Shown: positions 28,571 to 38,900, counted from the stretch's first letter. The stretch is DNA of 64,000 nucleotides from Sphingobacterium deserti (GCF_000757725.1 NZ_JJMU01000024.1:248001-312000), one strand, 5' to 3'. A program made the numbers and translations. The notes: a model not told the origin generated them from the letters alone.

Positions 28571-31444
28571 ATGAGCAACGTATTTTATCAAGAAAAATTT
28601 CAAGATCGTCATAACGGCCCGAGGGCAGAAGAGGCGCAAGAAATGTTAGCCTTCTTAGGCGTATCGTCGGTAGATGAACTTATCGAGCAAACCGTTCCCA
28701 GCCAAATCAGACTGAAGAAACCACTGGCTTTACCGGAAGCGTTGAGCGAGAAAGGTTATTTAGCCAAGGTGAAGCAGCTTGCAGATAAAAACAAAGTATT
28801 CAAATCTTACATAGGTCAAGGTTATTACGACGTGACTGTACCCGGCGTTATTCAGCGCAATGTGCTGGAAAATCCAGGTTGGTATACGCAGTACACTCCC
28901 TATCAGGCAGAAATCGCGCAAGGACGTTTGCAGGCATTGCTTAACTTCCAAACAGCCGTTTCCGATCTTACCGGTTTGGATGTTGCGAATGCATCATTGT
29001 TAGACGAGGCTACTGCTGCTGCAGAAGCTATGTTTATGCTTTACAGTGCGCGTAAAAACAAGGCAGCTCACGTTTTCCTTGTAACGCCTAATGTATATCC
29101 ACAAACATTGGACGTTTTGCAGACTAGGGCCACGCCTTTTGGAGTGGAAATCCGTATGGCAGATTTGGTAGAGGCAAACCTTACCGATGATGTCTTTGCG
29201 GCCTTTATACAGTATCCCGCTGCTGATGGTACAATTTCAGATTTTACGAACTTCAGCACCGCAGCACATGCAAAAAATATCACTATTTGCGTTGCAGCAG
29301 ACCTTCTTTCGTTGACCTTGCTCACGCCTCCGGGCGAATGGGGAGCTGACGTCGTTGTAGGTAACTCGCAGCGCTTTGGCGTGCCTATGGGATTCGGTGG
29401 ACCACATGCTGCTTTCTTCGCTACAAAAGATGCATTTAAGCGCAATATCCCCGGTCGTATTATCGGTGTAACGTCTGATGCCAATGGCGACTATGCGCTA
29501 CGTATGGCGTTGCAAACGCGGGAACAGCACATCCGTCGCGATAAAGCATCATCAAATATTTGTACTGCGCAGGCTTTATTAGCTATTATGGCCTCTTTTT
29601 ATGCAGTATACCACGGCCCGAAAGGCATAAAAAATATTGCTAGCCGCATCAACGACTTGACCAAATTATTGGATCAAGCCCTACAGGAACTCGGCTACGA
29701 ACAAACAAATAGCGCCTACTTCGACACGCTGCGCGTCGTAGTAGGCGACCAAGTTGGTGCGCTGAAAGGCGAAGCGCTAAACAACGAGCTAAACTTTTTC
29801 TATAGCGAAGGTACCGTTGGCATCTCCATTGATGAAACGACCACCTTTGAGGATATACAGACGATCGTTAAGGTTTTTGCAAAAATCAAGGCGAAAAGTT
29901 TAAATGATGTGGATTTAAAAGGGTTGGCTGCAGAGCTTTCTTCATCCATCCCAGAATCGCTCGTTCGTACGTCTGATTACTTGACACATCCGATATTCAA
30001 TAGCTACCATTCGGAAAGCGAAATGCTGCGTTACATCAAGTCGTTAGAATCCAAAGACCTATCGCTTTGCCATTCTATGATTCCGCTAGGATCATGTACC
30101 ATGAAGTTGAATGCAACAACCGAGATGGTGCCTTTAACGTGGGTGCACTTTGGTGGTCTGCATCCTTTTGCTCCGGTAGATCAAACATCGGGCTACATGC
30201 AATTGATTAACGAATTAAACGATTGGTTGTCTGAGATTACGGGATTTGCGAAAATGTCCTTCCAGCCCAACTCTGGTGCACAAGGCGAATATGCCGGCTT
30301 AATGGTTATTCGTGCATACCACGAAAGCCGTTCGGAAGGCCACCGTAATATCTGTTTGATTCCTGCATCAGCCCACGGAACAAACCCGGCATCAGCGTCT
30401 ATGGCTGGCTTGAAAGTGGTCGTTGTGAAGTGTGATGAGTTAGGTAATATAGATGTGGCAGACCTTCGCGCACGTGCAGAAGAGCATGCTGAAAACCTTA
30501 ACTCCTTGATGGTGACCTACCCATCTACGCACGGTGTGTTTGAAGAATCAATCATTGAGATTTGTGAAATTATTCACGCCAATGGCGGACAGGTGTATAT
30601 GGACGGAGCAAACATGAATGCTCAGGTAGGCTTGACAAGCCCTGGCTTCATTGGAGCTGACGTTTGCCACTTAAACCTACATAAGACGTTTTGTATTCCA
30701 CATGGTGGGGGCGGGCCTGGCATGGGACCTATCGGTGTTGTTGAGCATTTGGTACCCTTCCTTCCAAACCATGAAGTAGTAGCGGTTTCCGGCGAAGAAG
30801 GTATTTCTGCTGTTTCTGCTGCTCCATTTGGATCGGCATCTATCCTGACCATCTCATATGCCTATATCGCGATGATGGGTACGGAAGGATTAACAGCGGC
30901 GACGAAGATTGCGATCTTGAATGCAAACTACATTAAAGCACGTTTAGAAGGACATTACTCCGTTCTTTATGCTGGAGCAAACGGACGCTGCGCACACGAG
31001 ATGATTTTGGATTGCCGCGGATTCAAAAACGTAGGTATTGAAGTTGCCGATATAGCGAAACGTTTAATGGACTACGGTTTTCACGCACCAACAGTTTCTT
31101 TCCCCGTTGCAGGCACCTTGATGGTAGAGCCAACAGAGTCTGAATCGAAAGCTGAACTAGATCGTTTCTGTGATGCATTAATTGCCATCCGCGCGGAAAT
31201 TGCTGCCGTAGAGGCTGGTGAAGCTGACCAAAAAGAAAATGTTTTAAAACATGCGCCGCATACCGCAGAGGTAGTCACAGCAGATGAGTGGAGCAGACCT
31301 TACAGCAGACAGACTGCAGCGTATCCGCTTCCTTATTTGAAGGCTAATAAGTTTTGGCCTTCCGTAGGGCGAGTAAACGACTCGCAGGGTGATAGAACGT
31401 TAATCTGTTCTTGTCCATCTATTGAAGAATACGCAGAGGCTTAA
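28571..31444 (+). CDS. gcvP: Glycine dehydrogenase (decarboxylating), P-protein
   Basis: The 957-aa PLP enzyme of the glycine cleavage system, which decarboxylates glycine onto the lipoyl arm of H-protein. It is the single-chain form joining both halves. Marks: [14 protein letters not shown] at the start, [26 protein letters not shown]-type sequence ([17 protein letters not shown]), and [19 protein letters not shown] with the PLP lysine. ATG 28571 gives [15 protein letters not shown]. The 3'-terminal 345 bp are also part of a perfect direct repeat found again at 37420. Here the gene is intact. Confidence 0.97.
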   Translation: MSNVFYQEKFQDRHNGPRAEEAQEMLAFLGVSSVDELIEQTVPSQIRLKKPLALPEALSEKGYLAKVKQLADKNKVFKSYIGQGYYDVTVPGVIQRNVLENPGWYTQYTPYQAEIAQGRLQALLNFQTAVSDLTGLDVANASLLDEATAAAEAMFMLYSARKNKAAHVFLVTPNVYPQTLDVLQTRATPFGVEIRMADLVEANLTDDVFAAFIQYPAADGTISDFTNFSTAAHAKNITICVAADLLSLTLLTPPGEWGADVVVGNSQRFGVPMGFGGPHAAFFATKDAFKRNIPGRIIGVTSDANGDYALRMALQTREQHIRRDKASSNICTAQALLAIMASFYAVYHGPKGIKNIASRINDLTKLLDQALQELGYEQTNSAYFDTLRVVVGDQVGALKGEALNNELNFFYSEGTVGISIDETTTFEDIQTIVKVFAKIKAKSLNDVDLKGLAAELSSSIPESLVRTSDYLTHPIFNSYHSESEMLRYIKSLESKDLSLCHSMIPLGSCTMKLNATTEMVPLTWVHFGGLHPFAPVDQTSGYMQLINELNDWLSEITGFAKMSFQPNSGAQGEYAGLMVIRAYHESRSEGHRNICLIPASAHGTNPASASMAGLKVVVVKCDELGNIDVADLRARAEEHAENLNSLMVTYPSTHGVFEESIIEICEIIHANGGQVYMDGANMNAQVGLTSPGFIGADVCHLNLHKTFCIPHGGGGPGMGPIGVVEHLVPFLPNHEVVAVSGEEGISAVSAAPFGSASILTISYAYIAMMGTEGLTAATKIAILNANYIKARLEGHYSVLYAGANGRCAHEMILDCRGFKNVGIEVADIAKRLMDYGFHAPTVSFPVAGTLMVEPTESESKAELDRFCDALIAIRAEIAAVEAGEADQKENVLKHAPHTAEVVTADEWSRPYSRQTAAYPLPYLKANKFWPSVGRVNDSQGDRTLICSCPSIEEYAEA

Positions 31445-31445
31445 T
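31099..31445 (+). repeat. gcvP 3'-end direct repeat, left copy
   Basis: These 347 bp are identical, base for base by eye, to 37420-37766 (offset 6321 bp). They cover the last 115 codons and the stop of gcvP plus one base. Confidence 0.95.
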
Positions 31446-31467
31446 TAGAATATTGAACCTTAAAGTG

Positions 31468-31504
31468 CGGCCGTTTCAACTTATTTGAGGCGGCCGTATT
31501 TTTT
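31468..31504 (+). terminator. Terminator after gcvP
   Basis: CGGCCG occurs twice as stem arms, with TTCAA/TTTGA extending the pairing inward, followed by TATTTTTTG. It lies just inside the inserted segment. Confidence 0.65.
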
Positions 31505-31867
31505 GTGTTGAAGGTTATACGTGCTGAATGGTGCATCTGTTTTTGTTTTCGTATGGTAAGCTAAATGTCTAATGCGAACACAGCGACTTCAACGTCTGTA
31601 GATCGGATTTCCCCGATTACATTAGCATTATGATCAACATCTCGAACTCAGTGTGGGGTCTTGCTAACAGACGAAACGTCCGGTCATTGTTTGTTTGTCG
31701 CAATAGCCTTCTTGGTTGAGAACAAAAAGGACGTTGCCCATAGGTTGGGCAAGGAAAAAGACCTCCTGAAAAAATAGAGCATATAAACGACGCGGAAAGC
31801 ACATATAAAATCTTTGAGAATCGATTATTTAGTACATGTATATAATAAACGTTTTCAAATAGACAAA
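31505..31867. other. Gene-free stretch between gcvP and susD
   Basis: About 360 bp with no credible gene. Short open frames exist on both strands (for example 31617-31802 on the minus strand) but none has a convincing start or composition. A frame on the plus strand ends VAIAFLVENKKDVAHRLGKE at about 31775 and could be a degraded gene tail, which I cannot identify. Confidence 0.4.
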
Positions 31868-31905
31868 GGAAAAGGGGTTATGAATGTAAAAATTCATAAC
31901 CCCTT
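31868..31905 (-). terminator. Terminator of the susC-susD operon
   Basis: A perfect 14-bp inverted repeat (31872-31885 and 31892-31905). Read on the minus strand it is followed by TTTTCCTTTG. It lies 68 bp past the susD stop. Confidence 0.8.
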
Positions 31906-31972
31906 CTTAATGGATTAGCTTTTAAGTGTCCTAACCACAGGGAACCTCCTTTATAAGTAGGGTGAATGATGT

Positions 31973-33562
31973 CTATTGATAACCATCGTTCTGTTCCGTT
32001 CTTAATGTTGGATTTGAATCGATTTCTGTTTGGGGAATAGGCCACAAGAAAAGATATCCGGTATACGGCTCGGCTGCTTGGGATGGATTTAGGATTGTAG
32101 TCCCATCGTATACGGCGCTGGTAAGTTGAGCCGGTAATACCTTCGCAGGAATCCCTGCAGTGCCGTAGCTAGATAATGCCAACCGGTGGATGTCAGCCCA
32201 TCTTTTGCCTTCGGCAATGAATTCTATTCGACGTTCTTGGTAGATGGCCTGCCGCAGATCTGCTGGAGCACTTGTCCCGAAAGAATTTGCCGCCCCTACT
32301 GATCGGTCACGGACAGCATTCAAAAGGCGGAGGGCCTGTGCATTGTCCCCGGAGTAGGCATAAGCCTCAGCTGCGTTCAGCAGCACCTCAGCATACCTTA
32401 TGATTGGATTCCAGTCGTCCAGATTTCCAAAACGGCGATATTTGTACGCGTAGACAAAGGGCCGGGCACCCCCGGTTTGCTTATAGGTAAGGGTTGTTTT
32501 GCGCAGATCGGTCGCTAACCAGAAACTCGCGTTATAAAGATTTGGGCTGATAGCGATGAGGTCACGCCCTTGTAGCGCCCCAGGACCATACATATTGGTG
32601 ATCGCCCCGTTTGTTCCCGCATTGGAATTTACGCTCTGTGCGATAGAAAAAATGGATTCCGGATTATTTGTGTAACTGGTGAACGGTGTTAGGGGGTCAG
32701 GCGTTAATGCGTAACCTCCTATTGGAGAGCTAAATGAACCCGTTGCATTTGCGCCCAGCTTCGTACTTTCCACAATCACGCCGGGATAGTCCGCCATATG
32801 TAACTTTACCCGCGCCTTAATGGCAATTGCCGCACCTTTGGTCGCCCGGGAAATGCTTAGGTCGGCGGCGGAACGATCTATCGGCAAAAGTCCTTCAGCT
32901 TGATCTAGGTCTGCAAGTATATTTTGGTACGCCTGCTCCACGGTTCCTCTGCCAAGCGAAAGGTTTTCTTCAACAGCGGCAGGAGAGGTTGTTGCGACGA
33001 CACGGTAAGGAACTCCTTTATTGGATGTAGGATTATCGGCATAGGGACGGCAAAAGTGTAGCAACAATTCATGGTGAGCCAATGCCCGTAGAAACAATGC
33101 CTCACCTTTATAAGGATCAGCTATTTCAGAAGAAATAACACCCCCATTGGCAGCGCCTTCTACGCCTTCGATAATCACGTTGCATTGATTGATTAAGGAG
33201 TAAAGTTGCTCCCAGTGGTTCTTATTGTTTGCAGTGGTAGGCGTATACTGGTTCATAAAGGTGATCTGAAAGAATGCCTGTAGATTGATCATATCCTCTC
33301 CACGCATGTCACCTTGTTCCGTATTGGCGGCTCCAAACGGATACCCTCTTCCCGCTCCACCTTCATACTGACCTACAGCTGCTTGGCGATACATGCCATT
33401 CACGGCGAGTTCGATGTTGGAAGGTGTCGTAAAAGCCGTGGATTCAGATAGTGAAGCTAGCGGATCCAGTTCTGTATAGTCTTTGCTGCAACCAGTCCAT
33501 AGGGAAACCGCCAGTGTTGCGACGCTCAGTAGTCGATAGTATTTTGATATATAAATTTTCAT
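31973..33562 (-). CDS. SusD/RagB family nutrient-binding outer-membrane lipoprotein
   Basis: A 529-aa surface lipoprotein that closes over the SusC barrel and binds the glycan or peptide substrate. The lipobox is LWTGCSKDYTELDP, giving Cys at about residue 25. Later come ALFLRALAHHELLLHFCRPYADN, ALRLLNAVRDRS and the terminal YQERRIEFIAEGKRWADIHRL, all typical of SusD helical TPR-like repeats. ATG 33562 was preferred over the TTG two codons upstream. It is 11 bp behind susC. No glycoside hydrolase, sulfatase or regulator accompanies the pair, so the substrate cannot be guessed. Confidence 0.95.
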   Translation of the reverse strand: MKIYISKYYRLLSVATLAVSLWTGCSKDYTELDPLASLSESTAFTTPSNIELAVNGMYRQAAVGQYEGGAGRGYPFGAANTEQGDMRGEDMINLQAFFQITFMNQYTPTTANNKNHWEQLYSLINQCNVIIEGVEGAANGGVISSEIADPYKGEALFLRALAHHELLLHFCRPYADNPTSNKGVPYRVVATTSPAAVEENLSLGRGTVEQAYQNILADLDQAEGLLPIDRSAADLSISRATKGAAIAIKARVKLHMADYPGVIVESTKLGANATGSFSSPIGGYALTPDPLTPFTSYTNNPESIFSIAQSVNSNAGTNGAITNMYGPGALQGRDLIAISPNLYNASFWLATDLRKTTLTYKQTGGARPFVYAYKYRRFGNLDDWNPIIRYAEVLLNAAEAYAYSGDNAQALRLLNAVRDRSVGAANSFGTSAPADLRQAIYQERRIEFIAEGKRWADIHRLALSSYGTAGIPAKVLPAQLTSAVYDGTTILNPSQAAEPYTGYLFLWPIPQTEIDSNPTLRTEQNDGYQ

Positions 33563-33573
33563 AGTCAAGCGTA

Positions 33574-36500
33574 TTAGAAATTAACATTTAGTCCAAAAGT
33601 GAATGTTCTGGGGATGGGATTTGACATAAAGTCAATAGCTCCTTGGGTATTTGTGGTAAAACTGTTGGCAGCTTCAGGATCGATACCGCTGTAGTTGGTT
33701 ATCACAAAAGCATTCTCGACATTTGCGAACAGTCTGAGATTTTTGACGTGCATATTTGTCAGCCAGGCTTTGTTGTCAAAGGTATAACCTAAACCGATCG
33801 TACGGGCGCGTAGGAAATTTCCATTTTCCAGGAAACGCGTCGTGACGGAATTGACCTGGTTAATATTGGCCGCCTGACCGTAAAAGAGTTTAGGAACATC
33901 GGTCTGCTGACCCGGGGTTGTCCAACGATCCAAAAGCTCCGTACCAGCATTAGTGAACGTCTGGCTATTCAATACCTCTTGGCGTGTACGGTTAAACACC
34001 TTATTCCCGCCCGAGAAGGAAAAATTAAGCGCTAGATCAAATCCTTTATAAAAAAGAGTGTTATTGAATCCACCGTACCATGTGGGCATCGAATTTCCCA
34101 AAACCTGTTTCTCTCCCAGTGATCCCGCCTGACTTACGTCGGTTTCATCTTCGGGATTGTACACTTTCCAGCCTGGTGTATTGCCAGTAGAGGAAACCAC
34201 AGCATTATATTGCACAAGTCCTTCGACTAGATTGCCTTGTGCATCGCGGTTATGCGATCTATATACCGCATTACCATTGGCAGAATTTACACCGTAGTAT
34301 TCATATCCGAAAAATGATCCTGCAGACTCCCCCTCCCTGACGATATGGTAGGGGTATGTGATGTCATTGCCATCGAACAATGTCTGTACTTCATTTTTCA
34401 CGAAGGTTGCGTTGATGTTTGTGTTCCACCTGAAATTTTCATTCGAAATAACGTTTCCTCCCAGAGTGATCTCGAAACCTTGGTTATACATAGCTCCTAC
34501 GTTTTGACTAATCGAGTTGCCAGGTACACCTAAAGACGGAGGGGTGGGCACACCGAGAACCATGTTATCTATGTTGTTCCTGAAATAATCCGCAGTCAAA
34601 GTGAATCTGTCATTGACGAAAGCCATATCCACACCCAAATTATATTTCTTGCTTGTTTCAAACTTTAAATCTGGATTTCCGGTCTGTGAGTAGTATATCC
34701 CGGAGTAATCGCCGTAGATTGCTGCGCTGAATATTCCCGCATATGGGTAATTTCCGATAGCTGTGTTACCCACGGTGGCATACCCGCCACGAAGCTTAAA
34801 TTGGCTGATAAAACTACTCTGAAAAAACGATTCTTTAGCAATGTCCCACCCCAGTGAAAGTCCCGGAAGAAGTACACTTTGGTTTCCGTGTGGTAGTGAA
34901 GAAATCCTATCCTGTCTCAGGGAGGCGGACAAGAAGTAACGATCTCGTATCGTGTAGTTTGCACGGCCAAAATAAGCCTGAAAAACATTTTCGTTTGCAG
35001 TACCGCCGATCAGTTGGCTATTTAGCGATCCAGAGATGATATTCTCATTTTCCGCGAAATAGGTGGAAGAAAGGTCAAACCCATGGGCAAAAAAGTTCCT
35101 GCTAGTGCTTTTTTGCGCCTCGATTCCAGCGACTACGCTCAATTTGCTCTCTGCAAATTCAACGTTATAGCTTAGGTAGTTCTGCCAGTTGTACCTCGAT
35201 CGAGGGATATAATACTGGTAAACACGGCCGTTGACCGACCTGCCATCCCCATGCACCGGATTCCAGTATAGGTAGTCCTCTCCGGCCATATATTGCACAC
35301 CGAGCTGTGATTTGAAATTCAGGCCCTTTAGAAGCTCCATATCAGCATAGGCGCTACCATTGAAGGCGAAGACTGAACTTTTGTAGATATTTGTTGCTAG
35401 CGTATAGGCTGCATTGGTATAACTTCCATCGATCCCTCTGGTGTTATCACCCTGCCCTAGGGATGCTCCATCTGAGGAAAAGTTGTATGAACCGTCTGCC
35501 CACTGAGAAGGCACGTTCGGCAAAGCGTATAGAGCAGAGGCGATGTTTCCCGAGAGAGCGCTACCACCATCGTTAAATCCTCTGTCTGCGACATAGGAAA
35601 CCTGTGTGTTTATTCCCAATTTGAGCTTGTCGTTTAACGCTTTTTGATCAACCTTACCCCGGATGTTATATTTTCGCTGGCTGTTGGCAACCGAAACGCC
35701 TTGAAGATCTGCGAATCCGCCGGAAAAATAGTAGGAGGTCTTTTCTGTGGCTCCGTTGAGCGCCAGTGCGTGGTTCTGCTGGAATGCATTTTTTCTGAGT
35801 ACGAGATCTTGCCAATCAGTGTCGTATTCCTGATTGCTTACGGGGTCAATCGTGGGAAATGCACCTTCGGTGTTTCCCGCATTGCGTAATTTTTCATTCG
35901 AGATCTCGATAAATTCGTTAGCATTGAGCAGATCGTAACGCTTCGATGGGGTGGCCAAAGCGAACCAATTGCTGTAATTAACACCCGAGGTGCCGGCCTT
36001 CCCTGATTTTGTGGTAATGTAAATTACCCCGCCTGCGGCGCGGGAGCCGAAGATAGCCGTAGCAGCACCATCTTTAAGTACCTCCACGCTCTGAATGTCG
36101 TCTGGATTTATACTAGATAAAGGGTTGTTGTAAAAAACACCGCTTCCGTCCCCAGTGATAAAAGGTACCCCATCGATTACGTAAAGGGGATCTGAAGAAC
36201 TGGATAACGAACTTAGTCCCCGGATTCGAATTTTTGCTGGTTGGCTCAGGTTCCCAGAAGTGACAGAACTCTGTACCCCGGCTGCAAGTCCCTGCAGGTT
36301 TCTGTCGATAGAAGAGGCTGAATTGTTTGTAAAACTCTCTCCGGATAATGAAGTTATTGCTCCTGTGGTTTCTCTTTTGGTCTGCGTTCCGTAGCCTACG
36401 ACTACAACCTCATCAAGCGCCGCCTGATCACTAACCAGTTCCACATTCACAACAGTTCGGTTTCCGATGGCAATGCGTTGCGATACAAATCCGATGTAGG

Positions 36501-36720
36501 ATACGGCCAACGTGCCTTCTGAGGGAGCGGAAATAGAATAGCTCCCATCAGGACCGGTTTGTGTAGCGCTGTTTGTACCAATGATCAAAATGGAGACCCC
36601 GGCAACGGGAGAACCGTCTACTGACGAGGTCACTATGCCTGTCAGCTGACGGTTTTGTGCAAACGAAATGCCTGTTAGACATGTAAGCACAAGGAAAGTA
36701 AAAATTAATTTTTGTTTCAT
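33574..36720 (-). CDS. SusC/RagA family TonB-linked outer-membrane transporter
   Basis: A 1048-aa TonB-dependent transporter for nutrient uptake across the outer membrane. Order of parts: signal peptide (MKQKLIFTFLVLTCLTGISFAQ), carboxypeptidase-like domain (LTGIVTSSVDGSPVAGVSIL), TonB-box region DEVVVVGYGTQTKRETTGAI, plug (RIRGLSSLSSSSDPLYVIDG, GAATAIFGSRAAGGVIYITT), then a 22-strand barrel ending RTFTFGLNVNF. No N-terminal STN or FecA sensor domain is present, so it is not of the anti-sigma-regulated type. It forms an operon with susD inside the gcvP-flanked insertion. Confidence 0.96.
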   Translation of the reverse strand: MKQKLIFTFLVLTCLTGISFAQNRQLTGIVTSSVDGSPVAGVSILIIGTNSATQTGPDGSYSISAPSEGTLAVSYIGFVSQRIAIGNRTVVNVELVSDQAALDEVVVVGYGTQTKRETTGAITSLSGESFTNNSASSIDRNLQGLAAGVQSSVTSGNLSQPAKIRIRGLSSLSSSSDPLYVIDGVPFITGDGSGVFYNNPLSSINPDDIQSVEVLKDGAATAIFGSRAAGGVIYITTKSGKAGTSGVNYSNWFALATPSKRYDLLNANEFIEISNEKLRNAGNTEGAFPTIDPVSNQEYDTDWQDLVLRKNAFQQNHALALNGATEKTSYYFSGGFADLQGVSVANSQRKYNIRGKVDQKALNDKLKLGINTQVSYVADRGFNDGGSALSGNIASALYALPNVPSQWADGSYNFSSDGASLGQGDNTRGIDGSYTNAAYTLATNIYKSSVFAFNGSAYADMELLKGLNFKSQLGVQYMAGEDYLYWNPVHGDGRSVNGRVYQYYIPRSRYNWQNYLSYNVEFAESKLSVVAGIEAQKSTSRNFFAHGFDLSSTYFAENENIISGSLNSQLIGGTANENVFQAYFGRANYTIRDRYFLSASLRQDRISSLPHGNQSVLLPGLSLGWDIAKESFFQSSFISQFKLRGGYATVGNTAIGNYPYAGIFSAAIYGDYSGIYYSQTGNPDLKFETSKKYNLGVDMAFVNDRFTLTADYFRNNIDNMVLGVPTPPSLGVPGNSISQNVGAMYNQGFEITLGGNVISNENFRWNTNINATFVKNEVQTLFDGNDITYPYHIVREGESAGSFFGYEYYGVNSANGNAVYRSHNRDAQGNLVEGLVQYNAVVSSTGNTPGWKVYNPEDETDVSQAGSLGEKQVLGNSMPTWYGGFNNTLFYKGFDLALNFSFSGGNKVFNRTRQEVLNSQTFTNAGTELLDRWTTPGQQTDVPKLFYGQAANINQVNSVTTRFLENGNFLRARTIGLGYTFDNKAWLTNMHVKNLRLFANVENAFVITNYSGIDPEAANSFTTNTQGAIDFMSNPIPRTFTFGLNVNF

Positions 36721-37393
36721 TTTGGTATTATTGTTTAGTTAAGTATTCTTCATCTAAGATGTCTTTGGGGAATATGGGTTCATTAAGACAAATACAGTCC
36801 ACTTTGGAAGCGTATGCTATCTGATTATTTAAGTTCTAATAAAGAATGTTTCTCAGTGTTATTTGGCAATAAGTGTCCAAACCCCCATGCTTTGATATAG
36901 AATTTCTGAAAATGCGGTAAAAACGGAGCGATTTAAGCTATTTGTTATTACAAAATCGAGTAGTTTGAGTAAGTTGGATCGTGTTTCATATTTTATTTGT
37001 TTAGTTTTTTAACGTCTTTGGCGAGAAAGACTCGATTAACATGCAGTAGTAGACGCTTGAGTTTAACGATTAATTGCTCTTACTTTTTCTAAAGTATTGA
37101 ATAAAAATGTATGATCAAAATAAAAAAAGATAAAAAAAAGCCTTTTTGTCGAATCCGAGAGAATTATCATTTAATGAGCCGATATAACGGATATTTTAAG
37201 CCTCCTTAAATGAATAGCCATCAAATTATTATATACGGTGTTTGATTTATGAGTGAATTGATTATTGGACTTCAGATTGTCTTAACGGCTCGCCTTTAAT
37301 TCGGATTTTGGGCAATTTTTCTGGATCATGAGCTTTTCATTTTACTGATAATCTCTGTTCCTTGCAAATAAAACAAAAAGCAATTTGTACGAC
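36721..37393. other. Long gene-free region upstream of susC
   Basis: About 670 AT-rich bases carrying the presumed susC promoter and leader. No good TAnnTTTG box stands out on the minus strand. There are no open frames worth calling and no transposase remnant. The right part must hold the junction of the inserted segment with the second gcvP copy at 37420. Confidence 0.5.
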
Positions 37394-37765
37394 ATGAAAT
37401 CTTTTTCGAACAAATTTTATTTCCCCGTTGCAGGCACCTTGATGGTAGAGCCAACAGAGTCTGAATCGAAAGCTGAACTAGATCGTTTCTGTGATGCATT
37501 AATTGCCATCCGCGCGGAAATTGCTGCCGTAGAGGCTGGTGAAGCTGACCAAAAAGAAAATGTTTTAAAACATGCGCCGCATACCGCAGAGGTAGTCACA
37601 GCAGATGAGTGGAGCAGACCTTACAGCAGACAGACTGCAGCGTATCCGCTTCCTTATTTGAAGGCTAATAAGTTTTGGCCTTCCGTAGGGCGAGTAAACG
37701 ACTCGCAGGGTGATAGAACGTTAATCTGTTCTTGTCCATCTATTGAAGAATACGCAGAGGCTTAA
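37394..37765 (+). pseudogene. 5'-truncated gcvP copy with a chimeric start
   Basis: This frame joins 9 unrelated codons (MKSFSNKFY) to the last 115 residues of GcvP in the correct frame, from [11 protein letters not shown] to EEYAEA. It lacks the PLP lysine and all catalytic parts, so any product would be non-functional. The gcvP part is identical to the intact gene and shows no decay, pointing to a recent event. An in-frame TTG three codons before the ATG is also open. Confidence 0.9.
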
Positions 37766-37766
37766 T
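37420..37766 (+). repeat. gcvP 3'-end direct repeat, right copy
   Basis: Identical to 31099-31445. Homology starts at TTTCCCCGTTGCAGG and ends with the stop codon TAA plus T. The flanks differ on both sides: CCGCGG follows here, TAGAAT follows the left copy. Confidence 0.95.
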
Positions 37767-37814
37767 CCGCGGTTAGTCTTTTGCTGACAAGTCTGTAAAA
37801 AGGTGATTAGTTTT

Positions 37815-37900
37815 CGTCATCGCGAGAAGAAGTAACGACGACGAAGCAATCTTACCATATAAAAAATGCGTCATTGCTAAGTATGACGAAGCAATGACGC
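37815..37900. repeat. Dispersed palindromic repeat, copy 3
   Basis: It begins CGTCATCGCGAGAAG and contains GACGACGAAGCAATCTTA, like copies 1 and 2. A second part is a perfect 13-bp inverted repeat (AATGCGTCATTGC...GCAATGACGCATT, about 37865-37903). It lies between the gcvP remnant and the amidase gene. Confidence 0.6.
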
Positions 37901-37952
37901 ATTTTGAAGTTAATTAAATATCGCTTTAGCCTTTTTGCGATAATAAGCTATG

Positions 37953-38774
37953 CTACAAATACTTCTTAAAAATAGCGTACAAAATTTTCAGGTCTTGCGC
38001 TGTTAAGATTGCGGTTGTGGTATCGCGTTGTATATAGTGAATTTTAAAAGCTTTTACGGCGGCATCTATATTTTTTACATCATATCCGATGACGCGTAAG
38101 GCTACCTTCGGATCGAAATTCACAGGAGGCTCTTCCAATATCTGGTCATACCAAAACCCGAATCCACGGTCTGCAAGTGCCTTCCAGGGGAAGCGCGAGG
38201 GATCGTTCTTACGTGTAGGTGCATAGTCCATGTGGCCAATGAAATTGGCTTGCGGAATTTTATACGTATCTTTTAGCTGTTGCAATAAGCTGAGTAGTGC
38301 TGCAATCTGCGCGTCGGGCCAAGGATCTGTGGTGCCGTTGTTATCCAGCTCGATCCCAATAGACGAAGAGTTTAGGTCGGTATCATTTCCCCAACGGCCT
38401 GCACCGGCATGATGCCCGCGATAGAGGTCATTGAGCATTTGTACAATCTTGCCATCGCGTCCGATGACATAATGTGAGCTAACGCCTACTTTCTCATTGT
38501 GAAAGGTTTTTACAGTTTGCTCCAACGATTTCTGCGCCGTGTGGTGTATCATAACATAGTTTGGCTTGCGCACGCCGAAGTTTGTAGAGGCGATCCACTC
38601 TTTGTTGTTAGAGAGAACCCTATCCAATTGCCCTTCTACTGGAGCTTGACCATATTGAGCGGCGAAATTCTTTGCTTTTTCTTTATAGATTTTTTCAGTA
38701 GCTGCATACTTCCCACCACCACATGAAGCAATAAACAAAAGTAACGCAGGTAGCGCATAATATATCCGTGTCAT
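37953..38774 (-). CDS. Lipoprotein N-acetylmuramoyl-L-alanine amidase (amidase_2)
   Basis: A 273-aa cell-wall hydrolase cleaving the bond between muramic acid and L-Ala. The lipobox is LLLFIASCGGG. The catalytic domain has VMIHHTAQKS with a zinc His, SSHYVIGRDGKIVQML, HAGAGRWGN, SIGIELDNNG and IGHMDYAPTRKNDPSRFPWKAL. The C-terminal ~70 residues (LRVIGYDVKNIDAAVKAFKIHY) form a PG_binding_1-like helical domain. ATG 38774 was chosen because it starts the lipoprotein signal; the frame extends 10 codons further. It is probably anchored in the outer membrane and involved in peptidoglycan recycling. Confidence 0.92.
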   Translation of the reverse strand: MTRIYYALPALLLFIASCGGGKYAATEKIYKEKAKNFAAQYGQAPVEGQLDRVLSNNKEWIASTNFGVRKPNYVMIHHTAQKSLEQTVKTFHNEKVGVSSHYVIGRDGKIVQMLNDLYRGHHAGAGRWGNDTDLNSSSIGIELDNNGTTDPWPDAQIAALLSLLQQLKDTYKIPQANFIGHMDYAPTRKNDPSRFPWKALADRGFGFWYDQILEEPPVNFDPKVALRVIGYDVKNIDAAVKAFKIHYIQRDTTTAILTAQDLKILYAIFKKYL

Positions 38775-38858
38775 ACTTATTCTTTTCTCAAATGTACAAA
38801 ACAAAGGTCGAAAAGGTTAAGAAGATTAATACGGTTAAAGGGAAGTTGATACAAAGCA

Positions 38859-38887
38859 GCAGGAGGAATACTTAACAATCCTCCTGC
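38859..38887 (-). terminator. Terminator between the 437-aa gene and amidase
   Basis: A perfect 9-bp stem (GCAGGAGGA/TCCTCCTGC, 38859-38867 and 38879-38887) with an 11-nt loop. It lies 14 bp past the stop of the leftward 437-aa gene. Confidence 0.65.
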
Positions 38888-38900
38888 TTTATGTGTGGTA

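Noticed and set aside
31617-31802. 61-aa minus-strand frame between gcvP and susD
   Set aside because: Composition is not protein-like, and no start context or homologous motif is visible.
31446-37419. Insertion sequence carrying the SusCD pair
   Set aside because: No transposase, no terminal inverted repeats, and the flanking direct repeat (347 bp) is far longer than a target-site duplication.
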